Part shown: piece after piece, positions 35,000-47,700 of the stretch
How positions within the stretch are numbered: the stretch's first letter is position 1
Layout of the letters: every line of letters begins with the position of its first letter
Assembly: GCF_040954835.1 (NCBI RefSeq)
Contig: NC_090714.1
Coordinates: 6,560,501 to 6,624,500, forward strand
Direction: 5' to 3'
DNA from: Lepisosteus oculatus
Taxonomy: Eukaryota; Chordata; Actinopteri; Semionotiformes; Lepisosteidae
DNA: 64,000 bases
Made by a program: the position numbers and the translations under genes
Notes under the pieces: model-generated
Told to the model about the DNA's origin: nothing
Database searches by the model: none
Seen by the model: the letters and a program-made list of their open reading frames with translations, nothing else

Positions 35000-37900
35000 G
35001 CTCAAGTCCCAAAAAAACCAAAGCAAAACCCTAAAAAAAAAATCTTCTAAAACTTCATTAACAAAGTGTTAAAACAGTAAAGAGACACCTCACACTTGAC
35101 GTTAGCTGCGGCAGGCGCAACTCTTTGTCACCTTCGCAACTCGAAACCCCTCGGTGCCGCCGTGTCATTTAACATCCAAAACACCTCTCAAAATGCTATT
35201 TCTTGCTATAGGCGCCCGCTTCCCCAAGCTCGATTTAAACGGGAGCTGGGTTCTTTTTGGTCAACAGTAGCTCCTCCTCTTGTGGAAATCGCAACTTTGG
35301 GCAGGAGAGGGAGGTCAAGTCGTTCTGGGGCTATTAACCCTATCGTTGACGGTAAGTGACTAGTGGCTGGAACAAGTTTAAATAGGGCAGGATTCCCATT
35401 TTCGTCTGTAACTTCTCCAGCATCAACTCCCGAAAGGGACCCCCTTATACATTATAATTATGTGTTTAAAATATGCGTAATTTGAATTAGTCTTGAATAA
35501 TACAAACACAAATACACAAATACAAAAGTCTTGAAAAAAAAGTTCGATCTGAAGCGAGAGCACTTTTTGACTGCAGGTAAGCTGATTGTGTGTAAAGCAC
35601 AAAGACAGTGAAAGTGACCAGCTAGTCGTATAAAAACTATGCGTATTCTAACAGCTCTGTCCTGTATGGCACTTCCTATGTATATATACTGTACTATTGT
35701 GCTATTGCTCTTATTTAGTCACTTCTGGAAATCTCCCTGGATGAGTGTATTCAATTCAAAGCTCTTCATGCTCCCCCCAGTGAAACACAAACCAGAGGAC
35801 ATGAGTAGAAACTACCAAAAACAGGAGGCGCCTCTTTACACAAACAGTTGTGGGAGCATGGGACAAGCCACCCAGCTGTGTTTTGGGAGTTGATGCCCCT
35901 GTTTCTTTCAAGAGTTGACTGCAATGGATCCTTGAATCAATTAGTTATGAGCTCTCAAATGGGCTAGATGGGCCAAAAGGCTTTCTCTTGCTTGTGAACG
36001 CACTGTATATTCTTACGATCCTATGCATGCGCTGAACAATAATAACTGTGGTGTTTGCAACTCCATTTGCCAGATAATATTTAGCCACGTTCTCTTAAAA
36101 CAAATAACACCGCGAAGGTTCCATAACTCAGTCATGGTTCATAAACAAACAGTAATATTCATCAGCCATCAGTGCCCTCAGCTTGTCATTATTTCCTGCT
36201 TCCCTGCATGTTTTTAGTGGCACAGGGAATCATTCGTTCCACTTTTATATTTTCCAGATTTGGCAACAGTATCCTTACCTCCTGTTGGACTTGGTATGTA
36301 CAGATGGAATCAGGGACCAATTCCTATCTGGTCATGATGTTTTAAAGGAACTAGTGTAATGATAAAAACTGAGGTCTGGATTAGTTGATTTACTTTGTGT
36401 GTTCTGGGATATAAAAATTTGAAGATTTTAGTTGGGGTTAGCTTCACTAAAGTCCTAGAACCAGGGCCATGTCAGGACTCTTCCCTTTTTTTCAGAAACT
36501 GCCAGAAGGGAGGCCACATCGCTGTTCCATCTCCTGAACAGTAAAGGCCAGAGACCACAGGGGACCACAAAACATGTCTTATCCATAGGCTGTAAAACAT
36601 ACAGTAGATGCAGTATGCACCAATTTCAGAGGATTTTGGATCATGCAAGTGAAAGTGCACCCTACAGCAGGGCTGTCTCCTAGAACGAGCTACAACAGGA
36701 CAGGCCTTACTGGTGGGGGGTCAAAGGTCAAAGGTCACAACCCCTTGGCAAACCCTCCGTTTGTTGACTGCAGAGCCGCATGTTTGTGTGGACCGTGCGT
36801 ACGGAGAGGCGGACACCACCGCCAGGCCTCGAACAGCCACTCCTTGGCGTTTATGGAAAATTTCCGCCCTCCACTCCACCCCCCGTCGAACTCTGTGCCC
36901 CTTCTGGGTTGTTTAGCGTGCCCGGCGGTCAATACACTGCAACGACAAATACTCCCGCTTGTTCTAAAATTACAGGCAATGTTGTCATTTTTGCCACCGC
37001 AGTCATTTTAACTATCATACCACACACACACGTGGGTTGTTTTCTAAATAACAGTCCGTTTCGACAGGCAGGGGAGGCTAATTTCCTTTGTCTAGGTAAG
37101 CCCTGGAAAGAAACTGAATCATCTACACAAATGCTTTTCAAACTGACTGCGAGTCAAACCCAAGGACCACGTTTAGTACAACAGGTTCTGTCAGTGTGTC
37201 TTTCAGATTCTGCGGAAGAACATAAACTATGTGTCAGGGACTCCTGTAGTATATAGTTTGAGCAGTAGAAGGTTCTGTTGGTCATTTGCCTGAGGAGATG
37301 AGGAATCCACAAGCAGCGACTCAAGACTGGCCAGCCACAGGATGCTTGTTAGCGCTGTTGGTCAGCCAGCCTTGCAGGTGTGGCTCCTATGATACACCAG
37401 GCATCTAGCAGAGTTATCAGTGAGGGCTGTACAAGAAAGGTCACAAAAACGAGGAAGACATTCAGTCCATCTGTTCCGTTTGATTCTTAGCTACTAAATG
37501 ATCTGAGTCTCTTTTCCAGCAGTTTCTTAAAGGAAGGACATGATACAGAACATCAAACATGTTCTAGAATCCCATCCCATGGCTGCACAGCTTGTTCCTG
37601 AACAACAACTTGATCACCCGTTGCTGGGCTTTATGTGGAAAAAAAGTGTAGCACTTTCACTTCTGTGAGAAAATGTCAAACACCTTGTATTAACAAGTCT
37701 TGACCCCATGAATCCAGGAATGGATATATATGTCACACACCGGGGAAGATTTGAAAACATCCGTTCCTTTTCTGAGCTCGTCTTCCAGTTCGGGATCGCA
37801 GGTGATCCAGAGTCTATCACCAGTATTAAGAGGCAGTTATGCTAACTTCTGTGCAACTGTGCCCCCCTTATTAGAATACATCTGGAGTACAAATGAGCTT

Positions 37901-40900
37901 AGAAAAATGTATCCACTTTACCCTGTAAGAAAATATTTCATAATAAATGTTATTGATTTGGGATAAGTATATGAATCCTTCCCAGCAAGAGAAACTTTCC
38001 CCTGGGGGCCCAAGCAGAATTTCAGTCTGGGCACCCTCTGCAGAAGATTTCCTATTCCAGGCAAGATAACCTCAAAGGACCTTCAGGAGAGCTCCGTGCA
38101 GTCATGTGGAAAATTGAGATGTGTCACGGATGTAAAAGGATCCCAGCGGAAAACATCCACGCACAAGAACTCAGTGCACCCTAGGCATGTAAGAAGAGTG
38201 TTTCTATTTAGAAAGGTAAAATAATTCTATTTAGGAACCACAACACTTAGCATCTGGAGCAATGCATTAGACACACTTCCCACTGGAAGGCAGACGTAAA
38301 AACTCAAGATGTAACACATACTGTACCACTAAAGTGTGAAAATTGTCACATCTCTCCTGTCCTTGAACTACAGTATATTCAAATGTTGTAAGAACTACAC
38401 TTAAAAGTACAGCAGAAAAAAAGTGAAGATGAGGCATGCTCTTATCTAGCAAAGTACACTAAATTAATCCTAAATGTGGATTAATTTAGGAGAACAGTCT
38501 TTTAAAGGCTCCCTTTCTACCAAGGAGTCTTGCAAGAAGATAATGCAGAGAACAATAAAACAATACTGTTTCCCATAGAAGGAAAACAAAGTGGCATTAT
38601 TTGATGTCCGAAATGTGTGAACATTTTGAATTTCGAGCTGCTCTATTTTTGAATCTCACAAAACGGAAACACAGTGAAAATATTAAGCAGGCAGCCAGTG
38701 ACAAAGTGGAACCCTGTAACAATAATCAAATAAACTTTCTAGCTAAAGGCTGATGTCCTGAAAAATATTTACCTATTGATCTTACAGCTGTCTATTCTCC
38801 AGGTCTGCCATGTGAGCGAGGTCTGCTCTGCACGATTCCATCGAGCAACTACCCAGTGCCAGATCGTTTTTCTGGCACTGGGTAAGATCTCCGATGAAAT
38901 ATTAAAGCAGAAGGCAAATAAAAAGAGCAAGAGTTCTGACACAAAACAAGGCCAGAGATAACAATCAGGGGGGTGCGTGCGTGCGTCATTATCAATGTAC
39001 AGCATCTGTCCGACAGGCCGCAGGGGAGTAACTGTGCTCACTGCCACTTCCGAAACCCAGCCGTGTAGGGCAGCAGTCACGACGTCTACAACACGTTTTC
39101 GACTGCTCACCCAGTCGACTGATCACCTGAAACAGCTGCTCCCTGGTGGCACAGCTTTACAAGTGCTCGTGCACGTCTTCCTGCTGCACGATCCTCTGAT
39201 TTGATTGCTTGTGTTTCGCCAGCTAAGAATCGCCAATTTATTACTCGCTCAGTGTGGGGTTGTTCCTGCGCGTCTCTGTTCCCCCACTAGACGAGATGAG
39301 GAAGGGAAGGTCCTGTGGCTCACCTGGCTGTCAAGCCATTGAGTTTTCAAGCGCACTGCGAGATCCACAGTGCCTGAACAATGTGTCCCCTCCCTGGTAT
39401 GGCCACTAGCCTACAGGTGTACAGGAAGACACAAGCGTTGCCGTCTTGTCGAGACGGCTCTATCTCCAGATCAGCCTTCAAAAGTGCACGACTGGCACAG
39501 CGCCACCTACTTGGCAACTCCCCACAGATTGGTAGAGTCACTTGGGATCAGCCCCTTTCAAAATACTGTACATCCTTTAATGGGATACCTTAAACGGGCC
39601 ATCTTATTTTGTTCTACTTACAGCTACTTACAAAGTTTTTGACTTGTGCTGTACAATATTTTATAACTGGAAGCAGGGAGATCATGACCCTGGCAGCTCG
39701 TGCTGTTAAGTATACAAGACTCACATGCCCCTCAATCATGAGGATTTGCTCATGTGCTGTATTTTACTGTTGCACATCTAAATATGCTACGGCCTGATGT
39801 AACTGGAAATGTACTCATTTTCCCATACTGTAATTCCCTCATGAACTCCACTGCCCTGATAATTTGTTTATAGTTTGTATATTTTGCCCCGCAGCCAGCA
39901 GTTCTAAGGATATTTAAACATCTGGGAGCAATCACCAAAAGGCACCCAAATTATCCATATCTGCATTTAGAGACCATTTATACCAGTGAGTTCAAGAAGG
40001 CCCTCCTGAATGTAATAAGCTTTTAAACAAACAATTGAACACCACACATTCAGTTTATAGCATTAACACAGTAGGTCCTATCTATCTTACTAGTTGGTCT
40101 AATAAAAAAGCTATTGAAACACCATATCAAGCTAGGACAAGAAAATTAATTAACATTGTCTCTGAACCAAGTCACAAATTATAGCAAACTACTGATGACC
40201 TGGCTTACAAAATACCCCCAAAACAGCAGCAACACTGGCAATGATACTAAATCACTGTCAGAATATGACATGAAACAAGGCAAGGTGAATGAAGATCTAG
40301 TGTGTTCAGCAGCACTGAAGGAGTCACTTTTTCACAGAAATGGTCAAGGCTATCTGGGAGACTGTTGACTCCATGGGATCTGGGCAGAACAGGTAGATGT
40401 CCATCAGTCCACCACATCTAAACAAGCAATCAATACTGTAAATTATTGAATACTGTTTCAACTTTCAAACTGAATTTTTCTCAACATTGCAATAAATCAC
40501 ATAGGAAAAAATATAAATACAATTCATACCCATCATTTTTAAAAACATTATGTTTGGAAACCTAATTTAAGTTACACACTGGCCCCAGTGGTAATCTGTC
40601 TGCATTTTATGCTGCCTTTTCAAATGTATCTGCTGGAAACCAGTATTCAGCCATTCTTAGCTTAGCTCCCAGTATAAACCCTAAGAAAGGTTTACCATTA
40701 ATCCTTTGGTTCAGGCAGGGACACAGACAACACACTTGACCAGGACTCAACGCTCTCGCAAGGATTTTGAAGAACACCCTTTCTTCAATATTTTCCAAGT
40801 ACCATCAGGTTTTCCCCAAGTAAGAAACGCCAATAATCCAGTTCGCATTTTCCACATTTAAACAAAACGTCCTCAACTTTTAATAAAGTGAACTGTACAA

Positions 40901-41020
40901 ACCGTAGCGGGTTAAAAGGGGAACACATTCTATTTAAAACAGCCACAGTCCAAATTGACAATCATAATAAAAATATTAACGACGACTGAAATGCAAAATA
41001 AAAAAAAATGACAAAATAAA
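35000..41020. other. Intergenic region between XPO6 3' end and NME4 5' end
   Basis: The first few hundred bases (35000-35360) are moderately CpG-rich and should contain the NME4 promoter. A repeat with a fish retroposon tail lies at about 35780-36030. A second CpG-containing patch is at 36770-36920. The rest, to the XPO6 polyadenylation signal, has only short open frames with no recognisable product and no RNA gene I can identify. Confidence 0.55.
35780..36030 (+). repeat. Old dispersed retroposon copy
   Basis: Phrases such as 'aaccagaggacatgagtaga', 'tttacacaaacagttgtggg' and 'gatgggccaaaaggctttct' match the widely dispersed fish repeat. Its consensus has 'ttacacagagggttgtggga' and 'gatgggccgaatggcctcct'. 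The copy is diverged; its boundaries are approximate. Confidence 0.5.
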
Positions 41021-41037
41021 AAGACAACCTATTTGGA

Positions 41038-41043
41038 TTTATT
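41038..41043 (-). terminator. xpo6: XPO6 polyadenylation signal (AATAAA)
   Basis: The minus strand reads AATAAA about 600 bases after the XPO6 stop. It is followed on that strand by T-rich sequence ('ggttgtctttttattttgtc'), a good downstream element. It is the best candidate 3' end of the XPO6 transcript. Confidence 0.6.
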
Positions 41044-41641
41044 TTACAAAAATGAGTTTGTATACCGAGCACAATTAAGCACAGTTCTTCAGAATGAGAA
41101 TGGAATGATCAGAACTTAAAACAAAGCGCAGATTCGACCGAGTCTTCTGCAAGTCTCCTTTGGAGATGAAGAAACTGAAGGCAACGTTAAAAAAAAAAAA
41201 AAAGAAATTTAAAACAACCTCTAAGAAGTCAGAAAAGTGCTGAAACAGACTGCCCTCCCTCCGAAGCAGTGGAATGACACAGGCCTGACTCCACTGGCTT
41301 CCTGTTGGCCTCTCTGATTGTTGGCATCGACGTTCATGAAGGTCAATAATTAATCACGCCCCCATCTCCCCCCACCCACCCCCAAAAGCCCTAAAGCTGA
41401 AACGGGATAAATCCACAGAAAGTTGTAGACATCAAGGTGCTAGAGACCCAGCCTGGCCCCCCTGTCCCCTCTCTGGTGCACCCCCACCCCACAATGTGAA
41501 GTAGCCAGTCCCTGGGTGCCGAAACGCAGGCCGCCCGTCCGTGCAGGCCAGGAGAGGGGCAGCGTGGGAGCAGCTGGGGAGGTTGGCGGCCGGACAGTGT
41601 CCCGGCGGTGGCCCGGGCCAGGGCAGGGCAGGGGCGGGTTG

Positions 41642-41743
41642 CTATAGCTTCACTGTCCCCGGAGGCAGGCTCCCGTTGCACAGCCTGTAATAGCGCAGGT
41701 CATTCACCAGTCTGTGCACGCTCTGCGTGAAGGAGGGCAGGTC
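41642..41743 (-). CDS. xpo6: XPO6 exon w20 (last)
   Basis: Encodes residues 972-1004, DLPSFTQSVHRLVNDLRYYR to SLPPGTVKL, then TAG. The C-terminus is nearly the same as in human. Confidence 0.97.
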   Translation of the reverse strand, partial: DLPSFTQSVHRLVNDLRYYRLCNGSLPPGTVKL

Positions 41744-44700
41744 CTGCGGAGGGAGACACGGACGCGGGTCAGCGGGGCCAGAGGAAACAAAGCTGTTTGC
41801 GTCTAACTTGGAAAGCACTGTTCGGGGGCTCCTCTTGCGAAGGCTAGGACACTTCCAAGATGGAATTTTCCCCAATGTGGACCAGGTTAAGCCACGAAAG
41901 AAGGATTTGAGTTATTTTGAGGTGGGGGAAACAGCAGGAAAGTAATAACCACGTTCTTTTTCTAAAAAAAATCCACCACCTTCCTGCTGACAAGTACACA
42001 ACTCAACAGTTCTAAAAAAAGAACCAATGGGAATGCGCACTGTTTGAAAAAAATCAAAACCCAAGATAATAGAACCGTTTATTAACGGTTCAGGCAGATT
42101 CATCGATGAGCCTGAATGACGCGGACGTGTCGGAGCTTCTGTTCATATTAAGAACTGTGCCTACGCTGCAATTTCCCGTGCCCTCCCGGAGGGCCCGCTC
42201 CACCTACCCGCTCCATCTTGAAATTGCGGCCCAGCACGGTGCGCTGGTTGGCGTCCACGCCCTGGCAGCTGTGGAGGAACTCGGGGAGGAAGGCGGAGTA
42301 GAAGCCGTCGAAGTCGACGGAGGCCATGTTGTAGACGGCCAGCGCGATCTCGTCCTGCAGCAGGTCGTGGCTCTTGTGCAGCAGCACCTGGAGCAGCACG
42401 TTGATGAAGTGGAACAGCATGGAGGTGCGGAACAGCTTCTGCAGGACAGACAGACCCGAGTCGCGCATCTTTCAATCGCGGTGCCTGTTTCTTGGCACTG
42501 ACAGCCCATAAACGGGGACTGTCGAGTCCAAAAACAAGACCGAGATCTCCCCAGAATATCTTGGCTGAGGTTGATTTTTGCAAATTCCCCAAAATTTAGT
42601 CATTACAAATTAGAATAAAAAATTAAAACCATTTGAGGGATCTTGTACATATAATACTGGGATTAAATGCTTTTAGCATGCACAAAATCAAGCATAAAAT
42701 TATCTTTGTACAGACGGACCTGGACAGTCACTTGCGAATTCCCAAACAATTAGCACTGGAGACCTCCTTTAAACTAGACTAGGCTGTTGTTGCTGGTATC
42801 AACTGAATTTGAAGAGTCAACAGCATGAACTGGCTTCCTGCAGTTAATCGGCATATCTATACTGCACTGTATCTGTGCTCCGCTATGATGGAAAGAAACC
42901 CAGAGCAGTCCTGCAGGATGCAGCCAGTGTGAACTGGGCCCCCTGCTCCCCACTCACCTTGTGATATAGCTTGTGCTTGCTGTTGAGGGCTTCCAGGTAC
43001 AAGAGGTTCTGCTTGAAGATGTGAATGTCAGGCTGCAGGAATGACTGGCCGAAAGCCTAGGGAGCACATTCATCAGTCAGGGTGAGAAAACAGCACCGTT
43101 CTATTCAATCACAGGACAGGGCAGGTGAAGGGAGGAGATGAAACCGTTTATGCAGCTAAAGAGGACCTCATGGTGGCCTGCTAGGCTAGGATATGGGATG
43201 AAGGTCACCACAAGTTGTACTGGTAACTTTTGCAACTCTGCAGAGAGTAATTGCACTGCTATTGATATCAGATTGCAGTATGATTTCTACATTAATATGA
43301 TAAAGATAAATAATATCTTTAATTATATATAAATATAATTAAATAATATCTAAAGGTGCCAAATCTTCTTGGGCACTGTGCCTTCAATTGTATTCCTAAT
43401 CTGCTGTAAAAAAATTATTACACTTCAAAAGTAACACTGGAGGGCAGCATTTCACCTCTAAAATTATTAACATATCTAAACATTCACAGAAATACTCCAT
43501 TCTTAGAAGCGTAATACCAAGTGTGAACAGCAGGGCATTTTCTCCAATATCCCGTACTCTCCTCTTGTTTTTACTAAAAAAAACTACTACTGCAGAGGAT
43601 GAGTAACAGTGAGATGAAGGGTTATATTCCAAAGGCATCTCAAGGGATGAGGGAAGGAAAGACTCGAGAGGTTCCACAGACTATAGACTGGTGCCATGAA
43701 CTCTGAAATATAATTGTTAAATAGAAAACACCTTCAGGGATTAGTGCTTATGTGTTATGTACTGAGCATCAATTAAACATTACAACTTATCATTGTTGGC
43801 TTTTAGAAGAAGTACAAGGATTTGGGATACTGATTATATGTTCACAGTTATTTTGATTAATGGTAATCATCACCGATGATGATGATACATTCCACCCACT
43901 TTGTTGCTTAAGCACTGAACAACCACATTAGTGAAAGAGTTTACTGGGTACAAGTGACGAGGTGATTTAACCTGTTGAAACTCAAGCAAGAAAAGCAGAA
44001 AGCCACCACGATGCCTCAATTATCAAGAGAGCAATGCCTTACTGCTACATGTTGGAGGCTGGACTAAGCTAGACAGCACACTAGTTGCTCACTGTCCGGA
44101 GTGTCTGCAAACAGCAGCTTAAATTTAGGAAGAGTTACTGTCAAATACAGTTCATCCATGCAAGGCCATGATCTAAGAGACTATGTCTCATGATACCTCT
44201 GCATGACTGATGGGAACCTGACTGCATGCCGAGGCCTAACTTGCTGCAGGCTCATCCCGACGTGACAACATTCTTGGAGGATTACGCATTCCCTCAAGAT
44301 GATCATATTCAAAGATTTCTTGGAAAATAAGGATATAACAACCATGCCACGGATGCCGTTAGCCAGACTAGAGCTCCATCGATCACGCGCATGCTTGTGC
44401 TGGTTCTGCGAGAGGAGTGGGCAGAATCCGATGGACTTAAGGAAAGCATCTGTAGACTAGTGCAAAGCATGCATGGCACAGATACAGCCTGTACTGCTTC
44501 GAACAGTGGCCACAAATGCTACTAACCTTTCACAATCCAGCCCTTGTTGATGACAAAAGCCGAACAGCATAATGCATTTACTTGCGTCATGTCTGTCCAA
44601 TAAAATGCAAGTACAATGGCTAAAAAAAGATGGTATCTTTTTCCAGATAACTTTGTGAATTTCTTAAAGCTCAGCATATATGGAACCTGCTTTATCTCAA

Positions 44701-47700
44701 CTAAGTCATACATAGCATTTTAACGTGTTAAGAAACAGTTAAGGGCCAACCTAAAGGGAAACTGATGCAACTGGCCCCCTCAAATCCTCACCTGCATTAC
44801 AGCGATGAACTGGGCCTCGTTCTCCATGGGCTCCTCAGACGCACCCCTCTGAACACTGGCCAGCACAGACGACTTGAAGAAGTACCTCCAGTTGTGGTGC
44901 AACACCTGGTAGAGAAGCTCGAAAAGCTCTGCCTTCACGTCTGGAGAGGAACGCTGTTAACACACACAAACTAGGTCAAGTCTGGCAAGACCCTCCTGAC
45001 CAAGAAGGCCTGATGTTCCATTAGCTCTGCTCAATACAGCAATACCCCTATAACTTGTGCACCACCTACCAGCACAGTGTCCCAAGTTCCAGTGCTCTAC
45101 AATGCCCTTGGCAACTCTAGTTTAGCATTTAAAGGTCTTAGTGCAAAATATTCCCCAGCTCTGAAAAAATCTGCTAATCGGAACATCAATATCTTTTTTT
45201 GTGAAGTGACGTACCACTGAATCGAAAGGAAATTGTAGTGGTTGAGTAAGAAAAGGCAAGAAAGGGACATTTCTGAGCAAGCGGAAAAATATGTTTTTGT
45301 GTTCGCAGTTTGTCAGCACGTCATCCTCTGCATGTCGTCTTCAAACGCAAAGCCAGAGGTTTCGAATGCTGTACAGAGGGTCACTGCCTCTTCACTTTCG
45401 CCCATAAAAAAGTTCAGTTTAAGTTATTAGAATTAAACGATTCTCTCAAGGCTTCGAAATCATTTCTATCTTATTAATGACATCGCAAATGTCTGTAGAA
45501 CTGGATTTGGTTCCCACGGGTTTTCAACCATTAAATGCGAATGAGAACTAAATGAGTAGAAACCCAGACAGCGCTTGAAAGACTTGAGGCCCCCCTCCTG
45601 CCCCTCGCACTCACCTCGGCCACGATGGGGTAGACCTGCTCCATACAGAGTGAGATGATGCTGGGCAGGAAGGGCTTGAAGGCCTGGCCGGGCTCCTGCA
45701 CCACCACCTGCAGGATTTTCAGGAACTTCTCCACCACCCTGCAGCCGGCACTGCCCTCCTGGAGGATACTCTCCGCCAGCTGCTCCCTGGACGGCACAGA
45801 CACGGTCAAGACACGGATGCGCGCGCGCACAGAGATCAGCACGCCCCCCTCCCTTCCACACACTGCTGCGCCAACAAGTACCAAAGGAAGCGAAACCAGC
45901 AAAGTGAACCACCACCAATTCACCGAAATCTGGTTTTATTTTCCATACTTCGAATAAATGTTTCAACTGCCAGGGAATTTCAGTTTCTTCACCGTCACCG
46001 TTTTTCTGATGTAAGTATCCGAAATTTGAAACTTTTCTGCTTATTTTTCTTTTGTTCTGACGCAAACACCAAGATGCATGAAAAAAAAGCTAACAATCAC
46101 GCCAATACAGCCACAAGACATTGTATAAAATACCATCAAGGGAAGTTATCCCATCCATTTGTACTGTCTCATCACGTACAAATACACTGGAACACATTAA
46201 GTAGACAGCACACTTCCACACGCACAGGTTCACAAACAACGAGTAACAGAAACGAAGGCATGGAACACTGCACACCCACACAGAGAGGAGCAATCTTACT
46301 GAGCTGCTCACCACAGTGAACAGACCTGTCGCGACACAAGCTGATACCACACTGCATGTGCAGCTCTAAAGTTTCTCCCAGATCCGATTAATCTCTGCTA
46401 GGAGTCCAGCAAACGCGACAAATGGTGGGATCATAAACAGTCCCTTGAGCCTGGGGAAAAAAAAATCCACTTCCTTTTCCAGCTAGACAGTATTCAACTG
46501 ATGCTTATTCGTCCCTTTCAGGCCAATCAGAAGTACAAATGACCGAACTTCTACACAGCAGGACTGTGTGTTAGCAGAATCAATTCACCAGAGCCCCTCA
46601 CCTCATTAGCTCAGAGATGGAAACTGGGACTACAGGAAAAGACAGCGTATTGCACCAACTGTAAAGACACCACAACCACCCAACAAGATCTGCTGACTCT
46701 TCCTGAAGTGTTGCATCGCAGAGCAATGAAATGAATGAAACCTGGCTCTGAGACGGGCAGATGGAAGGGATAACGTGCAGCACTAGAACGTCTGGAGGAG
46801 CAGTACCTGGTAAACATGTTTAAGAAGGTCTGGATGATTTGTTCCGTGAAGGGAACTCCCATTTGTACCCTCAAGCCTTGGAACAGAGTGAGGAAGAAAC
46901 TCAGCATCTCGTCTGTGACATCTGGAAAGCAAAACACCATTTCTGCTAAGAAAACTTGCTCTTTGAAAGATGATTGAAGCTACAGTGCAAACATTATTTC
47001 TGCAGCTATTGCTTCAGAAGCAAGATTAAATCCCAGTGGCTGATGTCTGTGGTGAGAGCTGGAGTGCCTTCTCATTTAAGATGAGAAAAAAAAAAAGGGT
47101 TTCAGACAGGATACAATTATGATGAAACCGGGCTTAGAGTAATTCACTGGTCTCCCTCAAGAAGCAGCATAAAAGGTCTTTTTCATCAATAAAAAACCAG
47201 CAGCACACAAAGAGGGTCAAGATGTCTCTCCTTTTCAAGCATCTTACATTCAAATGCTCTATTGAAGGAGATGCTCAGGGACTAAGTAATTAGCGAATTT
47301 CATAGTGATGTTTTTTTTAGTTTTCAGCATGCAACCACTTCATCATACATTCCATCAACAGTCTTTAATGTCACTGGAACCTGTGCAGAAACGTCCGACA
47401 GGTGACTCCCCAGGACACTGGCGCCGTACCTGGCTGGTGGATGAAGACGGGGAAGAGCGCGAGGGAAACCTGCACGGACTCCTGTAGCGACTGGTAGCAG
47501 ACCTGCCGGGACTTGGTGGACTCCCCCGAGATGCTGTCCACTACGTCCCTCAGGACTCGCAGTGTTTGTTGCAGGACCGCTTTCACTGCAATGGACAGGG
47601 GAAGACCCTTGTGAAGCAGAGCTCCCCACAAGCACAATAATACATCACCTGCTTAATGCTGGAGCCAGAAGGCTCCCACGTCGGGCGCAGGTCAGACACT

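Noticed and set aside
35000-35026. An earlier start for NME4
   Set aside because: The in-frame extension begins at TTG, not ATG. The ATG at 34999 has a good context and aligns with the start of human NME4.
36780-37256. Open frame of 158 codons on the plus strand
   Set aside because: No recognisable motif, no splice context and no codon pattern typical of a gene; probably chance.
44954-45614. A micro-exon needed to keep frame between XPO6 w16 and w17
   Set aside because: It seemed necessary when the acceptor at the CTCCAG near 44941 was used. The earlier acceptor TTAACAG (44954-44955) gives RSSPDVK directly and keeps the frame.
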